A stretch of 64,000 nucleotides of DNA from Brotonthovivens ammoniilytica. Lineage in GTDB: Bacteria; Bacillota; Clostridia; Lachnospirales; Lachnospiraceae. The position numbers and the translations under genes are program-made. Each line of letters starts with the position of its first letter. Positions within the stretch are counted from its first letter, which is position 1. Shown in pieces: positions 49,830 to 58,381 of the stretch. A model generated the notes under the pieces. The model was not told where the DNA came from. It saw only the letters and a program-made list of their open reading frames with translations, and ran no database searches. The stretch is taken from positions 186,001 through 250,000 of the forward strand of contig NZ_JAOQJQ010000002.1 of the NCBI RefSeq assembly GCF_025566885.1, read 5' to 3'.

Positions 49830-52800
49830 TTAAATACATCCTAACTTTTTAAAATATCTTAAATATGATGCAATCATTTCGGTGTCTATTTGAGGACAGG
49901 TAATATCAGTTCCATTTAAAAGGAGGTCTGTCTTTGAAACATCGTAAGTGGTATCTTTGCCGATAAAATGGCGCAGGATACCGGGATTGGCATCAGTTCC
50001 TGCTTCAAACAGGCATTCCAGTATAGCCAGTGAATTTTCCTCGGCATCTGCAGTGCGCAGCCGCTTCCTCCAGACTGGAAACGGAATATAACGAATCGGG
50101 TAGCCGCACTGGCGGATATCCATAATTAACTGCTTCATGGATACTGGTTTTGGATTAATAATATTAAAAGCTTCACCCAGGGCTTCCGGTTTTCGGGAAA
50201 TACAGGTGATGGCATCCGCCACGTAATCCACGGGTGTCATATGCATACAGTACGTGGAGCGCGGGATGCTGCGCATCTGAATACTTCCCACAATCACGCG
50301 GCTGACCATATCATCAACTTCCCAGATTCCTCTGCGTGTTCCGGTAATATCTCCCGGACGATAGATCACTGTACGAAGGCCGCGGTTTTTGGCGATGCCC
50401 ACCAGCTTTTCTGATACCCATTTTGTCTCTGAGTAAGCCAGAGAGAAACCCTTAGAAGTAGTCAGCGGATCATTTTCATACACGCGCTTACCGGTTTTGT
50501 CAGGTGTGTCATAAACACTGTAGGATGAGACATAGTGGTAATACTTTGCGGGGCCTGTGCAGGCCAGACGCAGGGTTTCAATAGTTCCGTTTACATTAGT
50601 GGACTTTAGAAACTCATATGGAAAAACAAAATTCAGTACCGCGCCATTATGATAGATAGCATCCGTCTCTGCTGCTAGTTTTGCGTAGATATCAGTGTCA
50701 AGCCCAAGGTTTGGACTGGACAGATCTCCGGTTACAGCATAAAGGTACTGCTGATAGGAATCATCCCAGCAGTGGAAATGTTTCATATTACGGATGATTC
50801 GTTCTTTGCCTTCTTCCTCTGATTCAGCACGTACCAGACAGGTGATTGTCAGATGATCGTGAGGATACTGCTGTATAAAGGACTGTATCAGGTGGGCGCC
50901 AAGAAATCCGGTGGCCCCTGTCAGAAACAGATGTCTGCACTCAGAAAGTGTGCGGTCATATTCCCGGCAGGGACGGATATTGCTGTCTAAAGTACATTCC
51001 TGGGCCAGATTTACAGTACGTCCGGAACCCTTTGCTCCGGAAAGCATACGCCTGATATAAGAGGCCACACCGGATACAGAGGAATCCAAAAGAAGTTCTC
51101 TTAAATCTAATTTTATTTTGAACTTCTGTTCCATTTTGCTGACCAGCTCAAAACCGGTGAGAGAATCCCCTCCCAGCTCCAAAAAAGATTGATTGAGACT
51201 GTAGTGATCAATATTTAACACTTTGTCAAAAACGGATTTTACCTGAAGCAGAATCTCATCAGCAACTTCCTTTGAACGGTCAATCAGTGTTGGCTCTGCG
51301 GGAAGCTTTGCAATCCGTTTCTGATAACTGCTGTATATCATGGCCAATTTTCCGTCCAGATACAGCTTGCGGGCTTTCAACATCTGAAGCTTGCTGTTGT
51401 CCGTACGGGGCATGGATTTTAAAGGTACGAAGACTACATCGTGAAAAGAAAAGCCGAAACGTTCAGAAATAAGTGCATTAATCTGTGATACTCTTTCTTC
51501 AAAGGGAATGTCAGGGCGGGATTCAATGCAGGCAACTACCTGTTCTTTCTGACCGTCATTGTATGAGAAAAATCCGATGGCGGACATTGCCAGAGCCGGA
51601 ATTTTCTGCTGGATAAGCAGCAGCAGATCACTGGGATACACATTGTGTCCGTTGACAATAAGCATTTCCTTGATTCTGCCGGTCAGATACAAATACCCGT
51701 CTTTTAAGAATCCAAGATCACCTGTTTTATAAAAATCTCCATCATATCCTTCTATTTTATAATGAAATTTTCTGGATTCTTTTGCATTGTCCCAGTAACC
51801 GTCAGCCACGCTGTCACCGCTGATAAAAATTTCTCCAATTTTAAGATCCTTATAGGCCCTGCATGTTTTTGGATTACAGGCAATCATAGTAAGATCTTTG
51901 ACAGCAGCGCCCAGTCCTACAATTTGTTTTGGGTTTGGGTCTTCCTTATCAGCCAGAATAATTTTGTTATTTTTAAATGCTTCATAGTCAAGATTAAGAA
52001 CTCTGTAATCAAGGCTTGCCACACTTGCCAGGCATACATTTTCAGCCAGGCCGTAACCGGGGGCAAACGCATGGGGCTGAACATGAAACAATTTTGAAAA
52101 ATCAGCAATTGTTTTTGGACTTACATATTCAGAGCCGTTCATTAGATGTGTCATGTGCGACAGATCATACTGAGCTGCTTCCTTTGGGGTGAAAATTTTC
52201 GTGCAGGCATCATAGGCCGAACCGGGGCCCACAGTCAGAGTCAGTTTATAGTCGGAAAGCATTTTTATCCACAGTTTTGGATTCTCCAGAAATTGTAATG
52301 TCTGAAGATTGTATATTGTGGCATGTTCCGTACAAATCGGCATAAAGATTGTAATGACCAGTCCAAGATTATGAAAATACGGGACCCAGGTGCCAAGGGT
52401 ACTGTAATCAAAATTATAAACATATTTACATTGTTCCATGTTTTTCATCAGAGCCCTCTGCGTGACACAAACACCCTTTGGAGAACTGGTGGAGCCGGAA
52501 GTATATTGAAGATATACTAGATCATCCGGGTATACCCGTGTAATGATTTCCGGTTTAATATAGGGAAGCAGCTTGTCTGTGTAAATTCTTTTTAGACCGA
52601 TAACTTGTAAAAACGCCTCCCGAATCAGACGGGAAGTAATGTTTACATTGGAGGTCTTTTCCAGCTCATAATTAGAAATCAGCGCTTTTGGACGGCAGGA
52701 CTTCAAAACAGCAATAAACCGCTCGATTTTTCCATCATCAAGCGGCGGAGGAATAATAGTGAAAATAACACCTGTCATCATACAGCCAAGGGCGGCACAG

Positions 52801-53033
52801 ATGGTACCGAAATCCTGCATGGAGAATATGACGGCCCTGTCTCCTTTTTTTAACCCCTTTGATTTTAACGTATAGGCCATCCGCAGAGAAGTTTCATAAA
52901 TATCTTTGATTGTATGGTCTTCCATGCTGCATTTGGAATTATGGTAGGTTAAAAAACGATATAAGACCCGTTCCGGCTGATTTAGATAACGCTGCTTAAG
53001 TATACTGATAATATTATTGTCTAAATTGTTCAT
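49830..53033 (-). CDS. Acyl-AMP ligase - carrier protein - thioester reductase (A-T-R) protein
   Basis: A 1067-residue three-domain enzyme. Residues ~1-590: adenylating domain of the fatty acyl-AMP ligase type with YTSGSTSSPKG (near 178), PGYGLAENV and YLTGRIKEMLIVNGHNVYPSDL. Residues ~600-680: carrier domain with LGGDSL, whose Ser (~623) takes phosphopantetheine. Residues ~700-1067: NAD(P)H thioester reductase with LFLTGATGFLGAHL and the YSETK catalytic pair (Y-x-x-x-K, ~866). It would activate an acid with ATP, load it on its carrier, and release it as aldehyde or alcohol. No condensation domain, so not peptide-forming alone. AAAGGTG precedes the start. First gene of a four-gene operon. Confidence 0.9.
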   Translation of the reverse strand: MNNLDNNIISILKQRYLNQPERVLYRFLTYHNSKCSMEDHTIKDIYETSLRMAYTLKSKGLKKGDRAVIFSMQDFGTICAALGCMMTGVIFTIIPPPLDDGKIERFIAVLKSCRPKALISNYELEKTSNVNITSRLIREAFLQVIGLKRIYTDKLLPYIKPEIITRVYPDDLVYLQYTSGSTSSPKGVCVTQRALMKNMEQCKYVYNFDYSTLGTWVPYFHNLGLVITIFMPICTEHATIYNLQTLQFLENPKLWIKMLSDYKLTLTVGPGSAYDACTKIFTPKEAAQYDLSHMTHLMNGSEYVSPKTIADFSKLFHVQPHAFAPGYGLAENVCLASVASLDYRVLNLDYEAFKNNKIILADKEDPNPKQIVGLGAAVKDLTMIACNPKTCRAYKDLKIGEIFISGDSVADGYWDNAKESRKFHYKIEGYDGDFYKTGDLGFLKDGYLYLTGRIKEMLIVNGHNVYPSDLLLLIQQKIPALAMSAIGFFSYNDGQKEQVVACIESRPDIPFEERVSQINALISERFGFSFHDVVFVPLKSMPRTDNSKLQMLKARKLYLDGKLAMIYSSYQKRIAKLPAEPTLIDRSKEVADEILLQVKSVFDKVLNIDHYSLNQSFLELGGDSLTGFELVSKMEQKFKIKLDLRELLLDSSVSGVASYIRRMLSGAKGSGRTVNLAQECTLDSNIRPCREYDRTLSECRHLFLTGATGFLGAHLIQSFIQQYPHDHLTITCLVRAESEEEGKERIIRNMKHFHCWDDSYQQYLYAVTGDLSSPNLGLDTDIYAKLAAETDAIYHNGAVLNFVFPYEFLKSTNVNGTIETLRLACTGPAKYYHYVSSYSVYDTPDKTGKRVYENDPLTTSKGFSLAYSETKWVSEKLVGIAKNRGLRTVIYRPGDITGTRRGIWEVDDMVSRVIVGSIQMRSIPRSTYCMHMTPVDYVADAITCISRKPEALGEAFNIINPKPVSMKQLIMDIRQCGYPIRYIPFPVWRKRLRTADAEENSLAILECLFEAGTDANPGILRHFIGKDTTYDVSKTDLLLNGTDITCPQIDTEMIASYLRYFKKLGCI

Positions 53034-53212
53034 AAGTTTACACCTTTATTGTGTATTTTCCAAAGAGGATATAGATATCCACATTGAATTTAACGACTAA
53101 TTATACTATAATATAATAAGTTAAAACGAAAACAGAATCAAGTTTTGACCAGACGCAGAAAGGGTGGTTATTACACATATGAAAGCCGGTCTGTGTAATA
53201 AAATAAAAATTT
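53034..53212. promoter_or_regulatory. Divergent control region of the A-T-R operon and tetR
   Basis: AT-rich. TTTAAC and GTTAAA form a spaced inverted repeat around a TATACTATAATATAATAA core at about 53088-53125, a plausible TetR-type operator over -10 boxes for both directions. Confidence 0.45.
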
Positions 53213-53232
53213 ATGAAAAATTTTATAAATGA
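53179..53232 (+). CDS. Possible 17-codon upstream frame overlapping tetR start
   Basis: MKAGLCNKIKIYEKFYK and stop, with AGGGTGG 12 bases upstream. It overlaps the weakly initiated tetR start in another frame and could couple its translation. It may be chance. Confidence 0.25.
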   Translation: MKAGLCNKIKIYEKFYK

Positions 53233-53812
53233 GTGGGAAAAAATTGATTACAGAAGTAAAAAAACAAGGACCGCGCTCTTAGGAGCGTTATCATCTATGA
53301 TAAAAGAAAAGCGTCTTACTGATATTACAGTTAGTGAGCTGGCGAAACGTGCCTCCATTACAAGAAAGACCTTTTATAATCACTATAATTCTATAGAAGC
53401 TATGGTAAACGAAGTGGAGGAACGGGTGATTGGCACAGTGGTCGCTATTCTCGATACGAATCAGGAGCTTTTCCGCCAGGGAAATATGTATGAATTTTTT
53501 CTGCGGACTGCCAAAAGCCTGCAGCGTCATAAAGATTTATGGCGTTTGTTTTCTCTAGAAAAGGAAAATTACAGAATTATTGAGAAAATTAAGTCCTATC
53601 TGGAACGCTATATCTTTGTGAATATTAAAAATATTGCAGGAGAAGCTGAGGTTACAAAATTTAAAGTATCTGTTTATCTGGACAGCCTTGTTGGAATGTT
53701 TTTAAAATGGATGGACCGTTCCATGCGGATTCCGGTTGAAAAAATCGCAGAGATGGCGGCCGGGATGACAACATTTTTGTTGTCTGAAACGTACAGCAGA
53801 GTAAATAAATAG
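53213..53812 (+). CDS. TetR-family regulator
   Basis: A 199-residue regulator with an N-terminal HTH: LGALSSMIKEKRLTDITVSELAKRASITRKTFYNHYNSIEAMVNEV. The C-terminal half is all helical, the ligand-binding and dimer part. Divergent from the acyl ligase/reductase operon, so it is the likely local repressor. The ATG at 53213 lacks a strong ribosome site; no better in-frame start exists before the HTH. It has its own terminator. Confidence 0.88.
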   Translation: MKNFINEWEKIDYRSKKTRTALLGALSSMIKEKRLTDITVSELAKRASITRKTFYNHYNSIEAMVNEVEERVIGTVVAILDTNQELFRQGNMYEFFLRTAKSLQRHKDLWRLFSLEKENYRIIEKIKSYLERYIFVNIKNIAGEAEVTKFKVSVYLDSLVGMFLKWMDRSMRIPVEKIAEMAAGMTTFLLSETYSRVNK

Positions 53813-53829
53813 GATTAGAAAATCAAAAT

Positions 53830-53866
53830 AAAAAATCCGTCACGAAAAATATGTGGCGGATTTTTT
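53830..53866. terminator. Terminator between tetR and XRE gene
   Basis: AAAAAATCCGTCAC / GTGGCGGATTTTTT stem with one G-T, A and T runs on both sides. Confidence 0.9.
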
Positions 53867-53890
53867 ATTTGTAAGTATGTCTAAAATTAT

Positions 53891-54211
53891 TTATTTTATA
53901 TCCGGTTTCATCGAACGCAACAGGCTTAAAATAGCTTCCTGCTGCTGAGTATCCAGAAGAATAAAAATATCCAGTACTTCCCGCTGACGGTCGTCTACAG
54001 GATAAAAGTCTGTACCCTCATCCGCAAAAAACTGTGCTAAAGAAATGTTCAGGTATTCACAGATACTTTCGATAGTTGGAACTGAGGGAATCGTATTTCT
54101 GGTACTCATGTTTGAAATTGTAGACTGAGATAAACCAGAGAGTTTCGCAAATTGATATGGCGTTAATCCCTGTTTCTTCATGATTTCATTAATCCTTGCA
54201 ATTACGTCCAT
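53891..54211 (-). CDS. XRE-family HTH regulator, copy 1
   Basis: A 106-residue protein with a Cro/CI-type HTH at about 5-60: MDVIARINEIMKKQGLTPYQ, FAKLSGLSQSTISNM, then IPSVPTIESICEYLNISLAQFF. The C-terminal ~45 residues (YPVDDRQREVLDIFILLDTQQQ) may be a dimerisation helix pair. It is a close paralogue of the next gene; both start MDVIARINEIMK. GGAGGTT precedes the start. Confidence 0.9.
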   Translation of the reverse strand: MDVIARINEIMKKQGLTPYQFAKLSGLSQSTISNMSTRNTIPSVPTIESICEYLNISLAQFFADEGTDFYPVDDRQREVLDIFILLDTQQQEAILSLLRSMKPDIK

Positions 54212-54321
54212 TGAGCCGATAACCTCCTATGAACTATTTTAAAGGTTCTTATGCAGAGGCGATAGCGTCTATGTGTAATGCTTTATCACTCAAGTGAGTT
54301 GGAACTCAGATTTAAGGGAAA

Positions 54322-54663
54322 TTACTGCCTGCTGGTTTTTTCATCATCGTTGGAAGGTATCATTGTTTTAACAAAGTTTAACAAGGCCTTTTGCTGTTCG
54401 GTGTCAAGAATCAGTAAAAGATCAAGAAATTCTCTTTGAGATCCGTCAACCGGATAAAATTCTGTATCCTCACCGGCAAAAAATTGAGATAGTGATATAT
54501 TTAAAGCAGAACAGAGCTCTTCTAGAGTAGCAATTGTGGGCACTGTATTTCTGCGTTTCATATTTGCCAGCGTAGAAGAAGACAGACCGGAAAGCTTGGC
54601 TAGTTCATACCTTGATATTCCTTGTGCTTTCATAATCTCATTAATTCTGGCTATAACATCCAT
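54322..54663 (-). CDS. XRE-family HTH regulator, copy 2
   Basis: A 113-residue tandem paralogue of copy 1, start placed at the shared MDVIARINEIMK with AGGAGG upstream; the frame extends further without match. HTH: YELAKLSGLSSSTLANMKRRNTVPTIATLEELCSALNISLSQFFAG. Same C-terminal block YPVDGSQREFLDLLLILDTEQQ, then a charged end DDEKTSRQ. The ~110-base gap between copies and different recognition-helix residues point to a duplication followed by change of target. Confidence 0.9.
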   Translation of the reverse strand: MDVIARINEIMKAQGISRYELAKLSGLSSSTLANMKRRNTVPTIATLEELCSALNISLSQFFAGEDTEFYPVDGSQREFLDLLLILDTEQQKALLNFVKTMIPSNDDEKTSRQ

Positions 54664-54834
54664 GATTATGATACCTCCTGTTAATAAACAGTTTAATTCC
54701 TGCAATCTGATTAAGATAGCGTTCAGTTGTAAAAAAATACTATTCAAAAGAGTTGAAAAGTTATACAATGGAGAAAGAAGTTTGTTTTAGTATTTTAAAA
54801 GAACACAGCTGAATGAATAGAAGGAGAAAGTATG

Positions 54835-55068
54835 ATGGGGGATAGATTAGTATTCTCGGATAGAGATCAAAAAATTCGTAAAGTAGAAGTGCCGGAGAAA
54901 TATAAGTCATTAAATAATACTCAAATAAGAAAAGTATATACAGATTTTCGACAGGAATTTATAAAAATGCTGGAACTTATGGTCAATGATCCTAATATGG
55001 AAACAAAAGATCTCAGCAGATTTTTAAAAGAAAACCAGGATAATCTTTCACTGGTTCATTTTTTATAA
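54835..55068 (+). CDS. Unknown 77-residue protein
   Basis: Not recognised. AAGGAGAAAG precedes two adjacent ATGs. Sequence is charged and helical, MGDRLVFSDRDQKIRKVEVP then QIRKVYTDFRQEFIKMLELM, with no Cys or membrane segment. It is divergent from the XRE gene and could be a small regulatory partner. Confidence 0.6.
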   Translation: MGDRLVFSDRDQKIRKVEVPEKYKSLNNTQIRKVYTDFRQEFIKMLELMVNDPNMETKDLSRFLKENQDNLSLVHFL

Positions 55069-55217
55069 AAAATTCCGTGAAAAAGAAGGATTTTTACTTA
55101 TGAAGTGAGAAAAAAGGGAAGGATTTTCATTAATTGTATATCTTGCATAATGTTATAAGATGATGTATACTTGGAATACTTATGTAACTAACAGCATGAA
55201 TTTGAGGAGGATTGGCA

Positions 55218-56444
55218 ATGAAAAATCTTAACCGTTGGGTTTATGCAATTATCGGAGTTCTTGTGCTTATTTTTGCCGGGCTTATTTATGCCTGGTCGGT
55301 AATTTCTAAACCTATTGAAGCAACATTTATGGGAGACTGGACGAAGGCCCAGTTGTCCATGACATTTACAATCGCAATGGCAATGTTCTGCGTTGGCGGG
55401 TTGATTGGTGGTATTTTATCTAAAAAGGTAAAATCAAAATATTATGTATTAGTAGCTGGCGTTTTATTTTTAGCAGGATTTCTTCTTGCATCGGAGACAC
55501 AGTCTTTGGCCACATTATATCTGGGCTTTGGAGTTCTTGCGGGACTTGCAGCGGGACTTGCCTATAATGCGGTAATGAGTACTATGTCAGCATGGTTTCC
55601 TGATAAACAGGGGCTGATTTCGGGCATTCTGTTGATGGGATTTGGTATTGGAAGTTTTATTATCGGAAAAGTATACACGGCATATACACCGTCAGACGGA
55701 TCAGACGCATGGAGGATGTCTTTTAAAATTTTTGCAGTGATTCTTTTTGTAGTTATGATTGTATGTGCATTCTTTTTTGTTAGACCGGGCGCTGATTTCA
55801 AACCACCTGTATCAGGAAAAGCAAAGGCAGTCCGAGAGCCGGCTTTGGATATCCCTGCCGGACAGATGGTGAAAAAGGCTTCTTTCTGGCTGTATTATAT
55901 ATGGGCAATTCTTGTAAGCGCTGCAGGTCTGGCTCTGGTTTCCCAGGCCAACGGTATTGCGGAGCAGGTAGGGCCTGATGTGTCGGCAGGTAATATAGCA
56001 ACCGTTGTAGGTCTGATTTCTATTATGAACGGTATCGGACGTGTTATTTTTGGAGCTCTGTTTGATAAAAAGGGTTATCGCCTGACTATGATTCTGGATA
56101 TGATCGTGTTTGCGGTGGCTTCCGGAATCATTATTATGGCATTGAATACAGGCAATTTCACATTTATTATTCTGGGATTTATTGTTGGTGGTTTTGCTTA
56201 TGGCGGAGTTACACCTACAAACTCAGCAATAATCAGTGATTTCTTTGGCAGAACTAATTATCCGTTGAATTTTTCTCTGATTAATACAAACCTGATTATC
56301 GCATCTTTTGCCTCCACAATTGCAGGAAAGCTGTATGATGCAAGCAATTCCTATATGAGCACGATTTTTATGATGCTGGGAGCAACAGTTCTTGGATTTG
56401 TTGTATTTCTGGGAATCAGAAGGCCAAAAGGCGGAAATCACTAA
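55218..56444 (+). CDS. OxlT-like MFS transporter
   Basis: A 408-residue major facilitator with 12 membrane helices, start MKNLNRWVYAIIGVLVLIF after GAGGAGG. LIYAWSVISKPIEATF in helix 1-2 resembles the oxalate/formate antiporter family; ISGILLMGFGIGSFIIGK and GRVIFGALFDKKGYR are family loops. Probable substrate is a small carboxylate, but it is not proven. It faces a PucR-type regulator gene that ends at the shared terminator. Confidence 0.9.
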   Translation: MKNLNRWVYAIIGVLVLIFAGLIYAWSVISKPIEATFMGDWTKAQLSMTFTIAMAMFCVGGLIGGILSKKVKSKYYVLVAGVLFLAGFLLASETQSLATLYLGFGVLAGLAAGLAYNAVMSTMSAWFPDKQGLISGILLMGFGIGSFIIGKVYTAYTPSDGSDAWRMSFKIFAVILFVVMIVCAFFFVRPGADFKPPVSGKAKAVREPALDIPAGQMVKKASFWLYYIWAILVSAAGLALVSQANGIAEQVGPDVSAGNIATVVGLISIMNGIGRVIFGALFDKKGYRLTMILDMIVFAVASGIIIMALNTGNFTFIILGFIVGGFAYGGVTPTNSAIISDFFGRTNYPLNFSLINTNLIIASFASTIAGKLYDASNSYMSTIFMMLGATVLGFVVFLGIRRPKGGNH

Positions 56445-56472
56445 GAGCAGGCAGAATGTAATACATAGATGA

Positions 56473-56532
56473 AAAAAGGACTTCCTGAACGGAGATTCAG
56501 ATTTGAGATCTTCCGGACAGGAGGTCCTTTTT
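56473..56532. terminator. Bidirectional terminator
   Basis: AAAAGGACTTCCTG / CAGGAGGTCCTTTT stem with ~30-base loop between convergent genes. Confidence 0.8.
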
Positions 56533-58096
56533 AAAGTTGTTTGGCTGTATGGTCAGAATCAGGGAGCATGTTTAAATAACGCATAATCTTGTAGGAAAAA
56601 GAAAGGGACATCATTTCATCTCCGTTTTCCAGGCTGCAGCCGGTAAGTTCTTTAATTTTGTTCATGCGGTACAGCAGAGTATTTTTGTGAATGTGAAGTT
56701 CTGAGGCAATTTTTGCAGTGCTTCCGGGATTTTGCAGATAAATCTGCATGGTATTTAACAGTTCGGAATTTTTTTCCTGGTCGTAATAAAGGAGCTTCAT
56801 CATGGCCGGGTGTATAAAGTATTGCAGTTTTTCCTTCTCTTCACAGATCTCCATAATATGATAAAAATACAGGTCAGAGTAGTAGAACACAGGTCCCCGT
56901 TCCCGCAGCCGGTTTCCTATTTCGGCCGCACATTTTGCCTGGAGGTAGAAGCGGCGGATTCCTTTTAAATCTGTGAAAAAGTTGCTTATTCCGGCATAAA
57001 GATTGTTTTCCTTTAAGTATGAGGCCAGCGCTTCTTCTTCGCGGCCGGTTAAAGTGTTTTCTCTGGCACGGGAAAATAGTAACACCAGTGAATTTTCATA
57101 AATTGCATAGATTGCCCCAGTCAAAATCCGATTTAATTCTGACACAATAACTTCCAGTTTTGCAGCGGCATGATGGTAGCTGGAAGCAGAAATCGTCAGT
57201 ATGTACAGATCGTCTTTCAAATCCATTCCCATTGTGTGAAGTCTGTCACGGATACTGGGGTAATTGATATCTTTGCTGTCCAGAAGATCAGCAAGAAAAT
57301 AGGAATACATAATATCCTTATTCTGTTGAAAAAACTGATTTTTTTGGAGCTCCATGGCTACAAAACGTGAAAACTGTTCCAGCAGAGCACCGTCTGTGTC
57401 TGCAAGCGGATGGTTTTTTTCATATAACATGACTTTTCCGATGGTAATGCCGTGGATACTGACTGCAGCGGCCATCATTCCTGCGTGGAACAGAGGATTA
57501 TAATAGTATGCTTTTCCTGATTTTGCCAGCTTTTCTTCCAGGTGGGATTCCTTTATAAAGCGAATACCCTGTTCTGCGATGTAGCCGTTAGCATTTTCCC
57601 TGGCAACAAAATCATTATCGGGACCCAGGCCGGAGGAGATTGCCAGATATTTGTAGCTGGAATCAATAACAAAGACCGGATTGTCAAAAATCTGATAGGC
57701 AGTATCAGTCATAAACTGAAGTCCCTGGTCAGAAAAAAATGCGTTTGTCATCATCTGCAGAGCGGCATTACTTTTTTGGCTATCAGATATGAGCGGCTGA
57801 ATTTCGTTAAACACAAGGTGAATATCATCTGGTCCGGAATAGAGCAGAACAAGCAGGTTTTTGGACAGATTTTCTGGAATGGAATCCGGCGTTCCGTAAC
57901 ATAAAAAATGTCCGGTATGAATAGCGGGCTGCTCCTGAAGAAAACGGGATGGGCAGATATATAAAATATCCCCGGAAAACTCTGTAAGTGGATGGGCTGC
58001 AAATCGAATAGAACATATTTCGTCTTCCAAATGCTCTTTGCCATAAATACGAAAATCGTACTTAGTAAGATTTGATAGTATCTGATGTATTTTCAT
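56531..58096 (-). CDS. PucR/CdaR-type transcriptional regulator (second copy)
   Basis: A 521-residue regulator. The N-terminal region holds sensory blocks (LQFMTDTAYQIFDNPVFVIDSSYKYLAISSG). A middle GGDEF-like region lies at about 270-390. The C-terminal HTH reads TMQIYLQNPGSTAKIASELHIHKNTLLYRMNKIKEL. It differs from the first copy at most positions. CGAGCTCC opposite the start is a weak ribosome site. Target may be the convergent MFS gene or the divergent buk. Confidence 0.87.
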   Translation of the reverse strand: MKIHQILSNLTKYDFRIYGKEHLEDEICSIRFAAHPLTEFSGDILYICPSRFLQEQPAIHTGHFLCYGTPDSIPENLSKNLLVLLYSGPDDIHLVFNEIQPLISDSQKSNAALQMMTNAFFSDQGLQFMTDTAYQIFDNPVFVIDSSYKYLAISSGLGPDNDFVARENANGYIAEQGIRFIKESHLEEKLAKSGKAYYYNPLFHAGMMAAAVSIHGITIGKVMLYEKNHPLADTDGALLEQFSRFVAMELQKNQFFQQNKDIMYSYFLADLLDSKDINYPSIRDRLHTMGMDLKDDLYILTISASSYHHAAAKLEVIVSELNRILTGAIYAIYENSLVLLFSRARENTLTGREEEALASYLKENNLYAGISNFFTDLKGIRRFYLQAKCAAEIGNRLRERGPVFYYSDLYFYHIMEICEEKEKLQYFIHPAMMKLLYYDQEKNSELLNTMQIYLQNPGSTAKIASELHIHKNTLLYRMNKIKELTGCSLENGDEMMSLSFSYKIMRYLNMLPDSDHTAKQL

Positions 58097-58330
58097 AACG
58101 AGCTCCTTATTGTGCTGCTGATACAGCTTCTTAAAAACATGGTAAATACGGTGCAGATATTTGTTTACAGGAGTTATTATATATTATTTCAGACTGCCGG
58201 GCCAGCTTTAATCCTTCGGATTATGAGGGGAAGAAAATTACGGAGGGAAGTCTTTGACCGGATCTTTGATACAGAAATAATATTGTATATTATGCATGAT
58301 ATATTGAATGAAAAAGGAGAGTGTGATACA

Positions 58331-58381
58331 ATGAAAAACAAGATAAAAGTCAGGAGGTATTTTAAATGGAAAAATTGTTAA
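58331..58381 (+). CDS. Possible 16-codon leader frame overlapping buk start
   Basis: MKNKIKVRRYFKWKNC and stop, with AAGGAGAG upstream. It contains the buk AGGAGG ribosome site inside its codons and ends 16 bases into buk. Translating it would affect buk initiation. Confidence 0.35.
   Translation: MKNKIKVRRYFKWKNC

Noticed and set aside
46810..53033. Classic amino-acid fermentation (2-hydroxyglutarate or lactate type) operon
   Set aside because: No CoA transferase, 2-hydroxyacid dehydrogenase or acyl-CoA dehydrogenase is present, and an A-T-R enzyme leads the operon.
49830..53033. Peptide-aldehyde NRPS
   Set aside because: Only one module without a condensation domain, and the A domain looks like the acyl-AMP ligase type rather than an amino-acid type; kept as an acid-activating reductase instead.
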